Shown: positions 45,524 through 54,020 of the stretch, piece after piece
Layout of the letters: the number at the start of each line of letters is the position of its first letter
Position numbering within the stretch: position 1 is the stretch's first letter
Origin: Neorhizobium galegae bv. officinalis
GTDB lineage: Bacteria; Pseudomonadota; Alphaproteobacteria; Rhizobiales; Rhizobiaceae
Direction of reading: 5' to 3'
Length of the DNA stretch: 64,000 nt
NCBI GenBank assembly: GCA_000985875.1
Contig: CCRI01000007.1
Location: forward strand, 1 to 64,000
Translations under genes and position numbers: made by a program
Notes under the pieces: generated by a model
What the model was told of the DNA's origin: nothing
The model's input: only the letters and a program-made list of their open reading frames with translations
The model's database searches: none

Positions 45524-46332
45524 TACAGTGCCTCCGACAATTCTGCCAATGCGGTTTGGTATTGTTCCTTGCTCGGCACCTTGTGGTGCCAGTCGACTCG
45601 GTCCTGCATGAACGAGATTCCGTGCCCCTTGTTGGTGTGGGCCACGATGCAGTGAGGTCTCAATCCCCGGTGTTCGAGGGCTGAGACGACTTCGCTCATA
45701 TTGTTCCCGTTGATCTCGGTCACTTCCCAATCGAAAGCTTCAAGCTTCGGACGAAGCGGGGCAAGATCGTTGGTTTCTGCCAGGGCCGCGCCCTGCTGGA
45801 ACCTGTTATGGTCGATGACCAGCGTCAAATTGTCGAGCTTGAACTGCGCGGCCGCCATGATTGCTTCCCAGTTTGAACCCTCCTGCATCTCGCCGTCACC
45901 GGTGACGACGTAGGTGTGATATCTCGCGCCTGATAGCTTGGCGGCCTTTGCCATTCCTATGGCAACCGGAAGGCCGTGGCCAAGCGGCCCGGTATTGGTT
46001 TCGACACCTGGAACTTTGTTGCAGTTCGGATGCCCGTTCAGCCTCGAATGCGGCTGCAGAAAGGTGGAAATCTCTTCCTCCGGGATGAAGCCGCGCTTGG
46101 CGAGCGTCACATACAAAGCGCATGCAGTATGTCCCTTGGAAAGAACGAACCTGTCGCGGTCGGGGTGCGTCGGTTGATCGGGCCAAACATTCAGCACACG
46201 GAAATAAAGCGCGGTCAAAATGTCGATGACCGACATTTCTCCGCCAATATGGCCGGCGCCCGCTTCAAAGACGGCCTGAAGATCGCGCAATCGGATCTGG
46301 CGGGCGATGCGCTCAAGTTCTGTGGTATCCAT
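45523..46332 (-). CDS. transketolase, N-terminal subunit (split enzyme)
   Basis: 269 residues: the thiamine diphosphate/Mg-binding domain. GAGHIGGEMSVIDILTALYF (about 25-44), GPLGHGLPVAIGMAKAAKL, the ThDP motif GDGEMQEGSNWEAIMAA (about 145-161) with following NRFQQ, and a His of the active site in SKGHTAC. First gene of the leftward unit; CGGAGAAT precedes the ATG and an operator lies immediately behind at 46345. Full central metabolism transketolase is one 650-residue chain, so this split pair is a specialised copy. Confidence 0.93.
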   Translation of the reverse strand: MDTTELERIARQIRLRDLQAVFEAGAGHIGGEMSVIDILTALYFRVLNVWPDQPTHPDRDRFVLSKGHTACALYVTLAKRGFIPEEEISTFLQPHSRLNGHPNCNKVPGVETNTGPLGHGLPVAIGMAKAAKLSGARYHTYVVTGDGEMQEGSNWEAIMAAAQFKLDNLTLVIDHNRFQQGAALAETNDLAPLRPKLEAFDWEVTEINGNNMSEVVSALEHRGLRPHCIVAHTNKGHGISFMQDRVDWHHKVPSKEQYQTALAELSEAL

Positions 46333-46344
46333 GGATATTCTCCG

Positions 46345-46360
46345 GTGAATAAATATTCAA
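46345..46360. promoter_or_regulatory. SorC-type operator 2 (transketolase promoter)
   Basis: GTGAAT-AAAT-ATTCAA, 13 bp upstream of the transketolase N-subunit start and next to its ribosome site; half-sites equal those of operator 1. Confidence 0.75.
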
Positions 46361-46483
46361 TTGGCAATATTTTTGCATAAGAGGCCGATTAGTCAAGCCC
46401 CTTATGCCCGCCCTGGGGAGCGACGAGCGGCAAAAGGACGTTGACAGCCACAAGCCAAATTGTTAATGAATTTTCCAGCAGAT

Positions 46484-46499
46484 GTGAATATTTATTCTG
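46484..46499. promoter_or_regulatory. SorC-type operator 3 (importer promoter)
   Basis: GTGAAT-ATTT-ATTCTG, 45 bp upstream of the permease start in the same divergent region as operator 2. The two are 139 bp apart, which would allow looping. Confidence 0.75.
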
Positions 46500-46543
46500 A
46501 CCTGCACGAATATCGGATACAAGCCAACGCATAGGGAGGAGCA

Positions 46544-47524
46544 ATGGTGGCGCTCGATATCAATGAACACAGGCTTTCTTCCGGCGCTTGGTTGAGCAAG
46601 GTCAAGGGAGCGGCCGGCCCGCTCGTGGGATTGCTCGCCCTTTGCGTCTTCCTGAGCCTCAGCACAGACACGTTTCTTTCGGTTCGAAACGGCCTCAACA
46701 TCCTCGATCAGATCACCGTTCTCGGCATCATGGCCGTCGGAATGACGTTCGTGATCCTGATCGGTGGCATCGATCTTTCCGTCGGCTCGGCACTTGCCTT
46801 GGCGATGATGGTCATGGGCTGGACCGCAAACGTCGCGGGTCTGCCGCTGCCGGTAGCGATCGCCTTTGCGCTGATCGCCTCGGCGATATCAGGCCTGATC
46901 GTCGGACTTCTGGTGACGCAGTTCAGAGTTCCAGCCTTCATCGCCACGCTTGCGATGATGTCTGCGGCTCGTGGTGTCGCAAATATGATTACGGACGGCC
47001 AGCAGATCGTCGGATTCCCCGACTGGTTCATGATGCTCGCAATCGATCGCCATTTCGGCATCCTGACTGCCACGGTATTCCTGATGCTTGCGGTTGTTCT
47101 TGCTGCGTGGCTTTTCCTGCGCTTCCGGTCCGAGGGCCGCATGCTCTATGCGGTGGGCGGCAACGCAGAAGTAGCACGCCTGGCCGGCATCAACGTCCCG
47201 CTCGTAACGATAGCTGTCTATGTCGTGAGTGCCGTCCTTGCGGGGCTCGCAGGCATCGTGCTCGCCGCACGGCTAGATTCGGTCCAGCCATCCAGTGGTC
47301 TGGGCTATGAACTGGACACCATTGCCGCAGTCGTCATCGGCGGGACTTCGCTCTCCGGCGGCGCGGGCGGCATCGGTGGAACGCTAATCGGCGTTCTGAT
47401 CATCGGTGTGCTTCGCAATGGTCTCAATCTTCTCAACGTCTCGCCGTTCCTTCAGCAGGTGATCATCGGGATCGTCATCGTGCTCGCGGTCGGCGCTGAA
47501 ACCATTCGTCGGCGTCGCGCCTGA
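46544..47524 (+). CDS. sugar/polyol ABC importer permease (RbsC type)
   Basis: 326 residues. RbsC-family blocks GIMAVGMTFVILIGGIDLSV, RVPAFIATLAMMSAARG, YAVGGNAEVARLAGI and GGTSLSGGAGGIGGTLIG. About eight to ten membrane helices. AGGGAGGAG six bases before the ATG is an excellent ribosome site. Unusually the permease is the first gene, ahead of binding protein and ATPase. Divergent from the transketolase operon. Confidence 0.92.
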   Translation: MVALDINEHRLSSGAWLSKVKGAAGPLVGLLALCVFLSLSTDTFLSVRNGLNILDQITVLGIMAVGMTFVILIGGIDLSVGSALALAMMVMGWTANVAGLPLPVAIAFALIASAISGLIVGLLVTQFRVPAFIATLAMMSAARGVANMITDGQQIVGFPDWFMMLAIDRHFGILTATVFLMLAVVLAAWLFLRFRSEGRMLYAVGGNAEVARLAGINVPLVTIAVYVVSAVLAGLAGIVLAARLDSVQPSSGLGYELDTIAAVVIGGTSLSGGAGGIGGTLIGVLIIGVLRNGLNLLNVSPFLQQVIIGIVIVLAVGAETIRRRRA

Positions 47525-47642
47525 CGCGCATGGTTCGCCGCATTGGCGGACGCGGAATTCCGCACCAAAACTTTGGGTCGGATCAATACCCCGAGGGGGA
47601 GGAAATACCCGAGGGTTCCATCAAACAACGGAGGAAAATACA

Positions 47643-48572
47643 ATGAAAATAGCCCGAACCATGCTCGCGTCTGCTGCACTGCTCGGCCTCATGCTCGGCC
47701 CCGTACATGCGGCGGAACTGAAGAAGCTCGGCCTCGCCGTTGCCAACCTTCAGGCAAACTTCTTCAACCAGATCAAGCAATCGGTCGAAGCCGAAGCCAA
47801 AAAGCGCGGCATCGAAGTCATCACCGTTGACGCAAAGGGTGACGGGCCGACGCAGGTCAACCAGATCCAGGACCTTCTGACCCAGAAAATCGACGCCCTG
47901 ATCTACATTCCGGCAGGTGCGGCGGCTGCGACGGTTCCGGTCAAGCTCGCCAAGAACGCCGGCATCCCGGTCGTGAACGTTGACCGCAACGCCGAGGGAG
48001 CTCCAGGCGATACTTTCCTTGCAACGGATTCCGTCGCATCTGCCAAGGCCGTATGCGACTACATCCTGAAGGAAGCCGGCGGCAAGGGGAAGATGGTCAT
48101 CATCCACGGCCAGAAGGGCACGACGCCGGAAGTCGATCGCTCCAAGGGCTGCGCTGAATCGCTCAAGGCCTATCCAAACGTTAAGGTTGTCGCCGAGCAA
48201 TATTCGAACATCTGGAGCCAGGACGAAGGCTTCCAGATCATGCAAAATATGCTGCAGGCCAATCCGGATGTTTCCATCGTCTTCGCACAGGCCGACGGCC
48301 TGGCACTTGGCGCCGCGCAGGCGATCAAGGTCGCCAATCCGTCGCAGAAGATCGTGGTCGGCGGCTTCGATGGCGACACCGCGGCTCTCGAAGCGCTCAG
48401 CAAAGGCGTCTTCAACGTAACTGCGACACAGCAGACGCAGAAGATGGGCCGCGATGCGGTTGCGAATGCGGCCAAGCTTGTCGCCGGAGAAAAGGTACCC
48501 CCGGTACAGCTCATGGATGCCACGCTGACAACCAAGGAAAACGTCGCAGGCTTCATCGCCAACCATCCGTAA
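47643..48572 (+). CDS. sugar/polyol ABC importer binding protein (RbsB type)
   Basis: 309 residues. Signal peptide MKIARTMLASAALLGLMLGP then VHAAEL, cleavage after VHA. Type I periplasmic-binding fold: FNQIKQSVEAEAKKRGIEV, VNVDRNAEGAPGDTFLATDS, QADGLALGAAQAI, GGFDGDTAALEAL and a C-terminal ATQQTQKMGRDAV. Ribose-type binding proteins take pentoses, tetritols and similar. 118 bp behind the permease with GGAGG before the ATG. Specificity cannot be read from sequence alone. Confidence 0.92.
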   Translation: MKIARTMLASAALLGLMLGPVHAAELKKLGLAVANLQANFFNQIKQSVEAEAKKRGIEVITVDAKGDGPTQVNQIQDLLTQKIDALIYIPAGAAAATVPVKLAKNAGIPVVNVDRNAEGAPGDTFLATDSVASAKAVCDYILKEAGGKGKMVIIHGQKGTTPEVDRSKGCAESLKAYPNVKVVAEQYSNIWSQDEGFQIMQNMLQANPDVSIVFAQADGLALGAAQAIKVANPSQKIVVGGFDGDTAALEALSKGVFNVTATQQTQKMGRDAVANAAKLVAGEKVPPVQLMDATLTTKENVAGFIANHP

Positions 48573-48600
48573 TGAAGCCGAGGTCCAGAGGAGGTGTGCC

Positions 48601-50079
48601 ATGACTGATCCAGTTCTTTGCCTGAGGGACATATCCAAAAGCTATGGACCGCTCCAAGTATTGAAGGGTGTCAGCTTGGATGTCTATCCGGGCGAGGTGG
48701 TTGCACTTCTCGGTGAAAACGGAGCAGGCAAGTCAACGCTATCGGGCATTATCGCCGGGTCGCGCACGCCTTCCGAAGGATCAATGACATGGCTGGGGCA
48801 GCCTTATGCCCCGGCCACCCCAAGGGAAGCGATCGACAAGGGCGTCGTCCTGATCCACCAGGAACTGCAGCTTCTGCCGCAGCTGTCGATCGCGGAAAAC
48901 GTCTTCATCGGACGTTGGCCGATGAAGAACGGCGTCGTGGACCGTCGCCAAATGGTTCGTCGGGCTCAGGAGCAGCTCGCTCGGTTGAACCTTCACATCC
49001 CCGCCACGCGGACGGTTGCCGGCCTTTCCACCGCAAATCAGCAACTCATTGAGATCGCCAAGGCGCTGGCGCTCAACGCAAAGCTCCTGATCCTCGACGA
49101 GCCGACCGCCGCCCTTGGCGGCGCAGAAACGGAAGCCCTGTTCGAACAGGTTAGAAAGCTTCGGTCCGAAGGCGTCGGCATCGTCTACATTTCCCACCGC
49201 ATGGAAGAGATCAAACGGATAACCGATCGGATCGTCGTTCTTCGCGATGGCGAGCGCGTGCAGGAATTCTCAGACAGCGCGACTCCGGTGCGAACAATCG
49301 TGGAGAGCATGGTCGGGCGCCCGCTTGACCGCTTGTTCCCGGCCCTTCCGGTTCCGACAGATCATCCGGTACTCCAGGTGTCGGGGCTGAGCTCGCCGGA
49401 CAACTCTTTCCGTGACGTCACCTTCGATGTGCGCGCCGGGGAAATCCTCGGCATCGCCGGACTGGTCGGTGCGGGCCGCACGGAACTTGTGCGCGCGATT
49501 TCGGGCGCGGACCCAATCAGTGCAGGTTCCATTAGGCTGGAAGGCGAAGAACTCAGGCTGCGCGATCCGGCGGATGCGATCGCCAAGGGCATTGTCATGG
49601 TCCCGGAAGACCGCAAGGAGCAAGGCCTGGTTGTCGGGCACCGGATCGGCGAGAACATTATCTATGCCAACCTCGACAAGCTGGGCGGGCGTTGGATTAC
49701 GCCGCGCGTCAAGCGCACGTTTGCAGAGAAGGCAGTTGCCAAGTTCGGCGTGAAGGGCCGTGCGGAGCAATATGCCTCGGACCTGTCCGGAGGCAATCAG
49801 CAGAAGGTCGTTATCGCGAAATGGCTCATGCGCGATCCTAAGGTCGTCGTACTCGACGAACCGACGAGAGGCATCGACGTCGGGGCGCGCGCCGGCATCT
49901 ACGACATCATCGTCAATCTTGCCAAACAGGGCGTTGCGGTCATCGTCGTAAGCTCGGACCTTGAGGAGGTTCTCGGAGTCTCCAATCGCATACTCGTCCT
50001 TGCCCAGGGAAAGCAGGCAGGGATCCTCGATTGTGACCAGGCGAATGACGTTTCGGTCATGGAGTTAGCTACCATCTAA
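48601..50079 (+). CDS. sugar/polyol ABC importer ATPase (RbsA type, duplicated domain)
   Basis: 492 residues. First domain with Walker A GENGAGKST (about 39-47), LSTANQQLIEIAKALALN signature region and LDEPTAALGG. Second domain with degenerate Walker A GLVGAGRTEL, LSGGNQQKVVIAKWLM and LDEPTRGIDVG. In domain 1 the Walker B extension reads LGGAET where relatives have LS--EV, a small deviation in the D-loop. 28 bp behind the binding protein, AGGAGGTG ribosome site; same operon. Confidence 0.93.
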   Translation: MTDPVLCLRDISKSYGPLQVLKGVSLDVYPGEVVALLGENGAGKSTLSGIIAGSRTPSEGSMTWLGQPYAPATPREAIDKGVVLIHQELQLLPQLSIAENVFIGRWPMKNGVVDRRQMVRRAQEQLARLNLHIPATRTVAGLSTANQQLIEIAKALALNAKLLILDEPTAALGGAETEALFEQVRKLRSEGVGIVYISHRMEEIKRITDRIVVLRDGERVQEFSDSATPVRTIVESMVGRPLDRLFPALPVPTDHPVLQVSGLSSPDNSFRDVTFDVRAGEILGIAGLVGAGRTELVRAISGADPISAGSIRLEGEELRLRDPADAIAKGIVMVPEDRKEQGLVVGHRIGENIIYANLDKLGGRWITPRVKRTFAEKAVAKFGVKGRAEQYASDLSGGNQQKVVIAKWLMRDPKVVVLDEPTRGIDVGARAGIYDIIVNLAKQGVAVIVVSSDLEEVLGVSNRILVLAQGKQAGILDCDQANDVSVMELATI

Positions 50080-50101
50080 CCAGACAGAGAAAGGAAGAGC
50101 G

Positions 50102-50890
50102 GTGTCCGACATCACTCTGAACGCCCCCAACCTTTTCGATCTCAGCGGCCAGGTTGCCCTCGTTACCGGAGCCGGGAGCGGCATTGGCCAGCGCATCGCC
50201 ATCGGCCTTGCGCAATGCGGCGCCGACGTGGCGTTGCTCGATCGCAGAACCGACGACGGGTTGGCCAAGACGGCTGAACATATTCGCGCCGCCGGTCGCC
50301 GCTCGATCCAGATCGCGGCGGATGTCACGAGCAAATCGTCCCTCGGAGATGCCGTTGCACGGACCGAAGCGGATCTCGGCGCGCTGACGCTTGCAGTCAA
50401 CGCTGCAGGCATCGCTAACGCGAACCCGGCGGAAGAGATGGAGGAGGATCAATATCAGACGTTGATGGACATCAACCTCAAAGGCATATTCCTTTCCTGC
50501 CAGGCCGAGGCCCGCGCCATGCTGAAGAACGGACGCGGCTCCATCGTCAACATCGCATCGATGTCCGGCGTGATCGTTAACCGGGGGCTGAACCAAGCAC
50601 ACTACAACGCCTCCAAGGCGGGCGTCATCCACATGTCGAAGTCTTTGGCCATGGAATGGGTCGACCGCGGCATTCGCGTCAACACTATCTCCCCCGGATA
50701 CACGGCGACGCCCATGAACACGCGTCCTGAGATGGTTCATCAGACCAAGCTCTTCGAGGAGCAGACGCCAATGCAGCGCATGGCAGCGGTCGATGAGATG
50801 GTCGGTCCGGCGGTGTTCCTGCTGTCGCCCGCGGCAAGCTTCGTAACCGGTGTCGATCTGCTTGTCGACGGTGGTTTCTGCTGCTGGTGA
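50102..50890 (+). CDS. SDR-family dehydrogenase 1 of the transketolase locus
   Basis: 262 residues, GTG start with AAAGGAAGAG upstream. Classical SDR: GAGSGIGQ (about 23-30), NAAGIAN, SIVNIASMSG with catalytic Ser, YNASKAG with Tyr and Lys, and VDGGFCCW at the C-terminus. Relatives oxidise polyols (e.g. arabitol, sorbitol, threitol) to ketoses. In this operon it most likely forms the ketose that the FGGY kinase phosphorylates. 22 bp behind the importer ATPase and only 4 bp before the triose-phosphate isomerase ATG. Confidence 0.9.
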   Translation: MSDITLNAPNLFDLSGQVALVTGAGSGIGQRIAIGLAQCGADVALLDRRTDDGLAKTAEHIRAAGRRSIQIAADVTSKSSLGDAVARTEADLGALTLAVNAAGIANANPAEEMEEDQYQTLMDINLKGIFLSCQAEARAMLKNGRGSIVNIASMSGVIVNRGLNQAHYNASKAGVIHMSKSLAMEWVDRGIRVNTISPGYTATPMNTRPEMVHQTKLFEEQTPMQRMAAVDEMVGPAVFLLSPAASFVTGVDLLVDGGFCCW

Positions 50891-50894
50891 TGCA

Positions 50895-51632
50895 ATGAGA
50901 AAGCTCATCGCTGGTAATTGGAAGATGCACGGTCTGGCTGCCTCCCTGGCTGAGATCGTGGCGCTGAGGGGACTAACGGGCGAGGCGACGTGCGAGATCG
51001 TCGTCTGCCCGCCCTTCACGCTGATCGAAAGGGCTGCACGGGAAATCGCGGGGACACCGCTTTCGGTCGGCGCTCAGGATTGCCACCCGGCAACCGCGGG
51101 AGCCTACACCGGTGATATATCGGTGCAAATGCTGGCGGACGCCGGATGTCGCCACGTCATCGTCGGTCATTCCGAAAGACGGACAGTCTATGGCGAATCT
51201 GACGCACTGATTGCTCGGAAAGCACGTGCGGTTCATGAGGCGGGATTGAACGCGATCATCTGCGTCGGCGAGACGCAGGCCGAACGGGATTCGAATGAGG
51301 CGCTTTACGTGGTCGCAAAGCAGATCGCCGGATCCGTCCCCGACGGCGCTTTGGCGGCAAATACCGCAATTGCATATGAACCCGTGTGGGCTATCGGCAC
51401 CGGGCGGGTGCCCACCCTGGAACAGATCGGCGAAGTCCATTCGGCCATCCGCAACCAGTTGGAAAAGCGGTTCGGGAGCGAGGGTGCCGACATCAGGATC
51501 CTCTACGGTGGTTCGGTCAAGGGTTCGAACGCAGTCAGCATATTCACTATCCCTGATGTGAATGGTGCCCTGGTCGGGGGAGCTTCGCTCCGGGCGGCGG
51601 GCTTCGCGGAGATTGTTACCGCAGCGCTATAG
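50895..51632 (+). CDS. tpiA: triose-phosphate isomerase (accessory copy)
   Basis: 245 residues from the ATG at 50895 (MRKLIAGNWKMHG); the frame extends upstream as a shadow of the SDR. All catalytic residues are present: N8 and K10, H92 in VGHSERR, E162 in YEPVWAIGTG (loop 6 intact), and the phosphate-binding YGGSVKGSNA and GGASL. It interconverts dihydroxyacetone phosphate and glyceraldehyde 3-phosphate; locus-linked copies may also act on tetrulose phosphates, as in the erythritol pathway. It lies 4 bp behind SDR 1. Its presence beside a transketolase suggests recycling of DHAP to the acceptor GAP. Confidence 0.95.
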   Translation: MRKLIAGNWKMHGLAASLAEIVALRGLTGEATCEIVVCPPFTLIERAAREIAGTPLSVGAQDCHPATAGAYTGDISVQMLADAGCRHVIVGHSERRTVYGESDALIARKARAVHEAGLNAIICVGETQAERDSNEALYVVAKQIAGSVPDGALAANTAIAYEPVWAIGTGRVPTLEQIGEVHSAIRNQLEKRFGSEGADIRILYGGSVKGSNAVSIFTIPDVNGALVGGASLRAAGFAEIVTAAL

Positions 51633-51701
51633 ACGAGAGTTGCCGCGAGATCATACGGCCGGGATTTGATTGGTAGCAGATCCAGTTCGAGGAGAACGTC
51701 A

Positions 51702-52484
51702 ATGAACCGTTTCGAAAACAAGACCGTCGTCATCACCGGAGCCAGCCGCGGCATCGGCGCTGCGATTGCCAAACGCTTCGCGGGCGAGGGTGGCAATCTC
51801 GTGGTCTCCGCCAATGAGGAGAGCGTGCATACCGTCGCCGAACAGATCAAGGCCGATGGCGGAAAGGCAATCTCCTTTGTCGGCGACGTCACCGACAAGG
51901 CAAGCGTCCGGGCACTCTACGATGCGGCTGAGAACGCGTTCGGCACGGTCGACGTGTCGATCCAGAATGCCGGCGTCATTACCATTGCCCGCATCGAGGA
52001 CATGACCGAGGGCGAGTGGGACAAGGTCATGGCCGTCAACACCAAAGGAGTGTTCCTCTGCGCCCAGGAGGCGATCGCCCGCATGCGCAAGCACGGCAGG
52101 GGAGGCCGTATCATCAATACGGCCTCCGGACAGGCTCGCGACGGCTTCATCTATACGCCTCACTACGCCGCCTCGAAGATGGGCGTTGTCGGGATTACCC
52201 AGAGTCTTGCCAAGGAAGTCGCGACCGAGAATATCACTGTCAACGCGTTCTGCCCCGGGATCATTGAGACCGACATGTGGGCGTACAACGACCACGCCTG
52301 GGGCAAGCTGCTGGGCAACTACGCTCCTGGCGAACTGATGAAGGAATGGGTCGAAGGCATCCCCATGAAACGGGCAGGTTCCGGCGAGGACGTTGCCGGC
52401 CTCGTGACCTTCCTCGCCAGCGACGACGCGGCTTACATCACCGGGCAGACGATCAATGTCGACGGCGGACTGATCATGTCATGA
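51702..52484 (+). CDS. SDR-family dehydrogenase 2 of the transketolase locus
   Basis: 260 residues from the ATG at 51702 with GAGGAGAAC upstream. GASRGIG (about 13-19), NAGVITIARI, INTASGQARDG with Ser replaced around the usual position by the TASGQ block, YAASKMG with Tyr and Lys, and VDGGLIMS end. Similar to polyol/acetoin-type dehydrogenases (sorbitol, xylitol, L-iditol). 69 bp behind the isomerase gene; last gene of the rightward operon. Two SDRs suggest either two polyol substrates or two successive oxidations. Confidence 0.9.
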   Translation: MNRFENKTVVITGASRGIGAAIAKRFAGEGGNLVVSANEESVHTVAEQIKADGGKAISFVGDVTDKASVRALYDAAENAFGTVDVSIQNAGVITIARIEDMTEGEWDKVMAVNTKGVFLCAQEAIARMRKHGRGGRIINTASGQARDGFIYTPHYAASKMGVVGITQSLAKEVATENITVNAFCPGIIETDMWAYNDHAWGKLLGNYAPGELMKEWVEGIPMKRAGSGEDVAGLVTFLASDDAAYITGQTINVDGGLIMS

Positions 52485-52655
52485 GTCTTTGGCAACCGGA
52501 AGTGCATGTGATTGCGCTCGCCAGGCTGCGTCATTGCCGTGGCGTGCGCTGAAAACGATGGCGTGGCAGTTGTCAGTTCCAGGGAGATGCATAAAAATGA
52601 ACAGTGCGTGCTCTACTTTGGGCTTGCGTTCAGGCGGTTGAATTTCCTATGTTGG

Positions 52656-52795
52656 CTGGGTTCTCAGGGCGGGGCGAAACTCCCCACCGGCGGTATCGGA
52701 AGCAATCCGGAGCCCGCGAGCGCCTTCTCCAAAGGAAGGGTCAGCAGATCCGGTGAGATGCCGGAGCCGACGGTATAGTCCGGATGGAAGAGGAC
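52656..52795 (+). ncRNA. FMN riboswitch (RFN element)
   Basis: The aptamer matches the conserved FMN consensus block by block: TTCTCAGGGCGGGGCGAAAC, TCCCCACCGGCGGTA, AGCCCGCGAGCG, GGTCAGCAGATCCGGTG, CCGGAGCCGACGGTATAGTC and CCGGATGGAAGA. It precedes ribB by about 120 bp. Binding of FMN should lower ribB expression. Behind it a CGCCGC / GCGGCG hairpin (52807-52823) without U-run suggests an expression platform acting on translation or via Rho rather than an intrinsic terminator. Confidence 0.95.
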
Positions 52796-52913
52796 AAGGC
52801 AGGGTACGCCGCGAAGAGCGGCGGCATCATGGCGTTGTTCGCCCAAGGGATATTGGTGGCTCACAGGCCATGCACGCCGTTTCACACCGGCTAACCCTTG
52901 AAAGGCACGAAGA

Positions 52914-53540
52914 GTGGCAATTTCAAAGATTGAAGATGCAGTCGCCGCGATCGCTCGTGGAGAGATCGTTATCGTGGTCGACGACCGCGACCGGGAAAAT
53001 GAAGGTGATCTCCTGATCGCTTCGGACAAGATCACGCCTCAGGCGATCGCATTCATGATGAACCACGCCCGGGGGCTGATCTGCGTCCCGATGGAGGGCG
53101 GACGCCTCGATGAGCTCGACATTCCGTTGATGGTCTCCCGAAACACCGAGATGCTCAAAACCGCATTCACCGTTTCCGTAGACTATATTCCCGGAACCTC
53201 AACCGGCATTTCCGCCGCAGACCGGGCCGCAACCGTTCGCGCCCTGGTTACGGATGGTTCCCGACCAGAGGATTTCGCTCGGCCGGGCCATATCTTTCCG
53301 CTTCGAGCCCATCCAAATGGCGTTCTCTCCCGTCCGGGCCACACCGAAGCAGCAGTAGACCTCGCGAAGCTCGCTGGCCTATCCCCGTCCGGCGTGATCT
53401 GTGAAGTGGCGAATGATGACGGCACCATGGCGCGTCTGCCGGAACTCGAAGCATTTGCCGAGCGGCACGGCCTCCATCTGATCACGATCGAAGACCTCGT
53501 TGCGTACCGGGCGTCGGCGTCGGTCGTAAGGGCTGCCTAG
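52914..53540 (+). CDS. ribB: 3,4-dihydroxy-2-butanone-4-phosphate synthase
   Basis: 208 residues, monofunctional RibB without the GTP cyclohydrolase II half. It turns ribulose 5-phosphate into 3,4-dihydroxy-2-butanone 4-phosphate and formate for riboflavin synthesis. Seen: DDRDRENEGDLLIAS (about 23-37, metal-binding Glu), FMMNHARGLICVPM, TGISAADRAATVRAL, GHIFPLRAHPNGVLSRPGHT with catalytic His, and GVICEVANDDGTMARLPEL. GTG start with AAAGG upstream. Controlled by the FMN riboswitch. Unrelated by regulation to the sugar locus, though both use C4/C5 sugar phosphates. Confidence 0.95.
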   Translation: MAISKIEDAVAAIARGEIVIVVDDRDRENEGDLLIASDKITPQAIAFMMNHARGLICVPMEGGRLDELDIPLMVSRNTEMLKTAFTVSVDYIPGTSTGISAADRAATVRALVTDGSRPEDFARPGHIFPLRAHPNGVLSRPGHTEAAVDLAKLAGLSPSGVICEVANDDGTMARLPELEAFAERHGLHLITIEDLVAYRASASVVRAA

Positions 53541-53548
53541 TTCGCCCT

Positions 53549-53676
53549 TTAGATAACCGGAGCACCTGGGGTCGAATTGACTTGGGCGTCGACTGAGATG
53601 GTTATCACGTCGCTGCGCACATAGGACTGGTAGACATCGAAAGCGCGGCCACCTTCCGTCTTCGACACGAAGTGGA
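53549..53676 (-). pseudogene. possible GntR/UTRA C-terminal remnant
   Basis: The - strand reads FVSKTEGGRAFDVYQSYVRS then DVITISVDAQV before a stop. The pattern GGRAFDVYQSYVRSD resembles the end of UTRA domains of GntR regulators. Only about 40 residues remain; weak call. Confidence 0.35.
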
Positions 53677-53880
53677 TTAGAAGCACACCCCCAGGCCGCT
53701 GGCGGTCACAGCGGCCCGTAATTCCTGCGGCTTCTGATCGAGCTTTTTGAGCTGCATCTTGTTGTCCAGCTCCTAAAACGACGCTGCACTGACCAGGATA
53801 ATATTGGCTTTGTCCTCGATCAGTGATCGCTCTCTGGCCGAGAGGCGCTCGCTGCCGATCGTCCACCAGTAGACGGCGTG
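53677..53880 (-). pseudogene. PIN-domain toxin (VapC-like) remnant
   Basis: The - strand spells YWWTIGSERLSARERSLIED, NIILVSAASF, stop (TAG at 53775-53777) where Trp of the ASAWE motif is expected, then ELDNKMQLKKLDQKPQEL. This is the N-terminal half of a PIN toxin; the start and the C-terminal acidic residues are gone. It is unrelated in position to the intact pair at 22424. Confidence 0.55.
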
Positions 53881-54020
53881 TTTGGCACGGGTGAAGATGG
53901 GCGGACTTTGCCAGGTTCAGCGGAGTTTTTCGTTATGTCAGGATCAGGTCGCGCGGGCTTCGGCCAGCCTGTGGTTCGCCGGCAATAGCCCGCGGCAGCC
54001 GAAGAAGGGAATCTGCGCTC
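53881..54020. other. short intergenic region, nothing recognised
   Basis: Between the PIN remnant and the end of the leftward flavoprotein gene no feature is supported; no clear terminator is visible. Confidence 0.4.

Noticed and set aside
47583-48638. 351-codon - strand frame opposite the sugar-binding protein
   Set aside because: No signal peptide or motif; the + strand protein is a clear RbsB-type binding protein.
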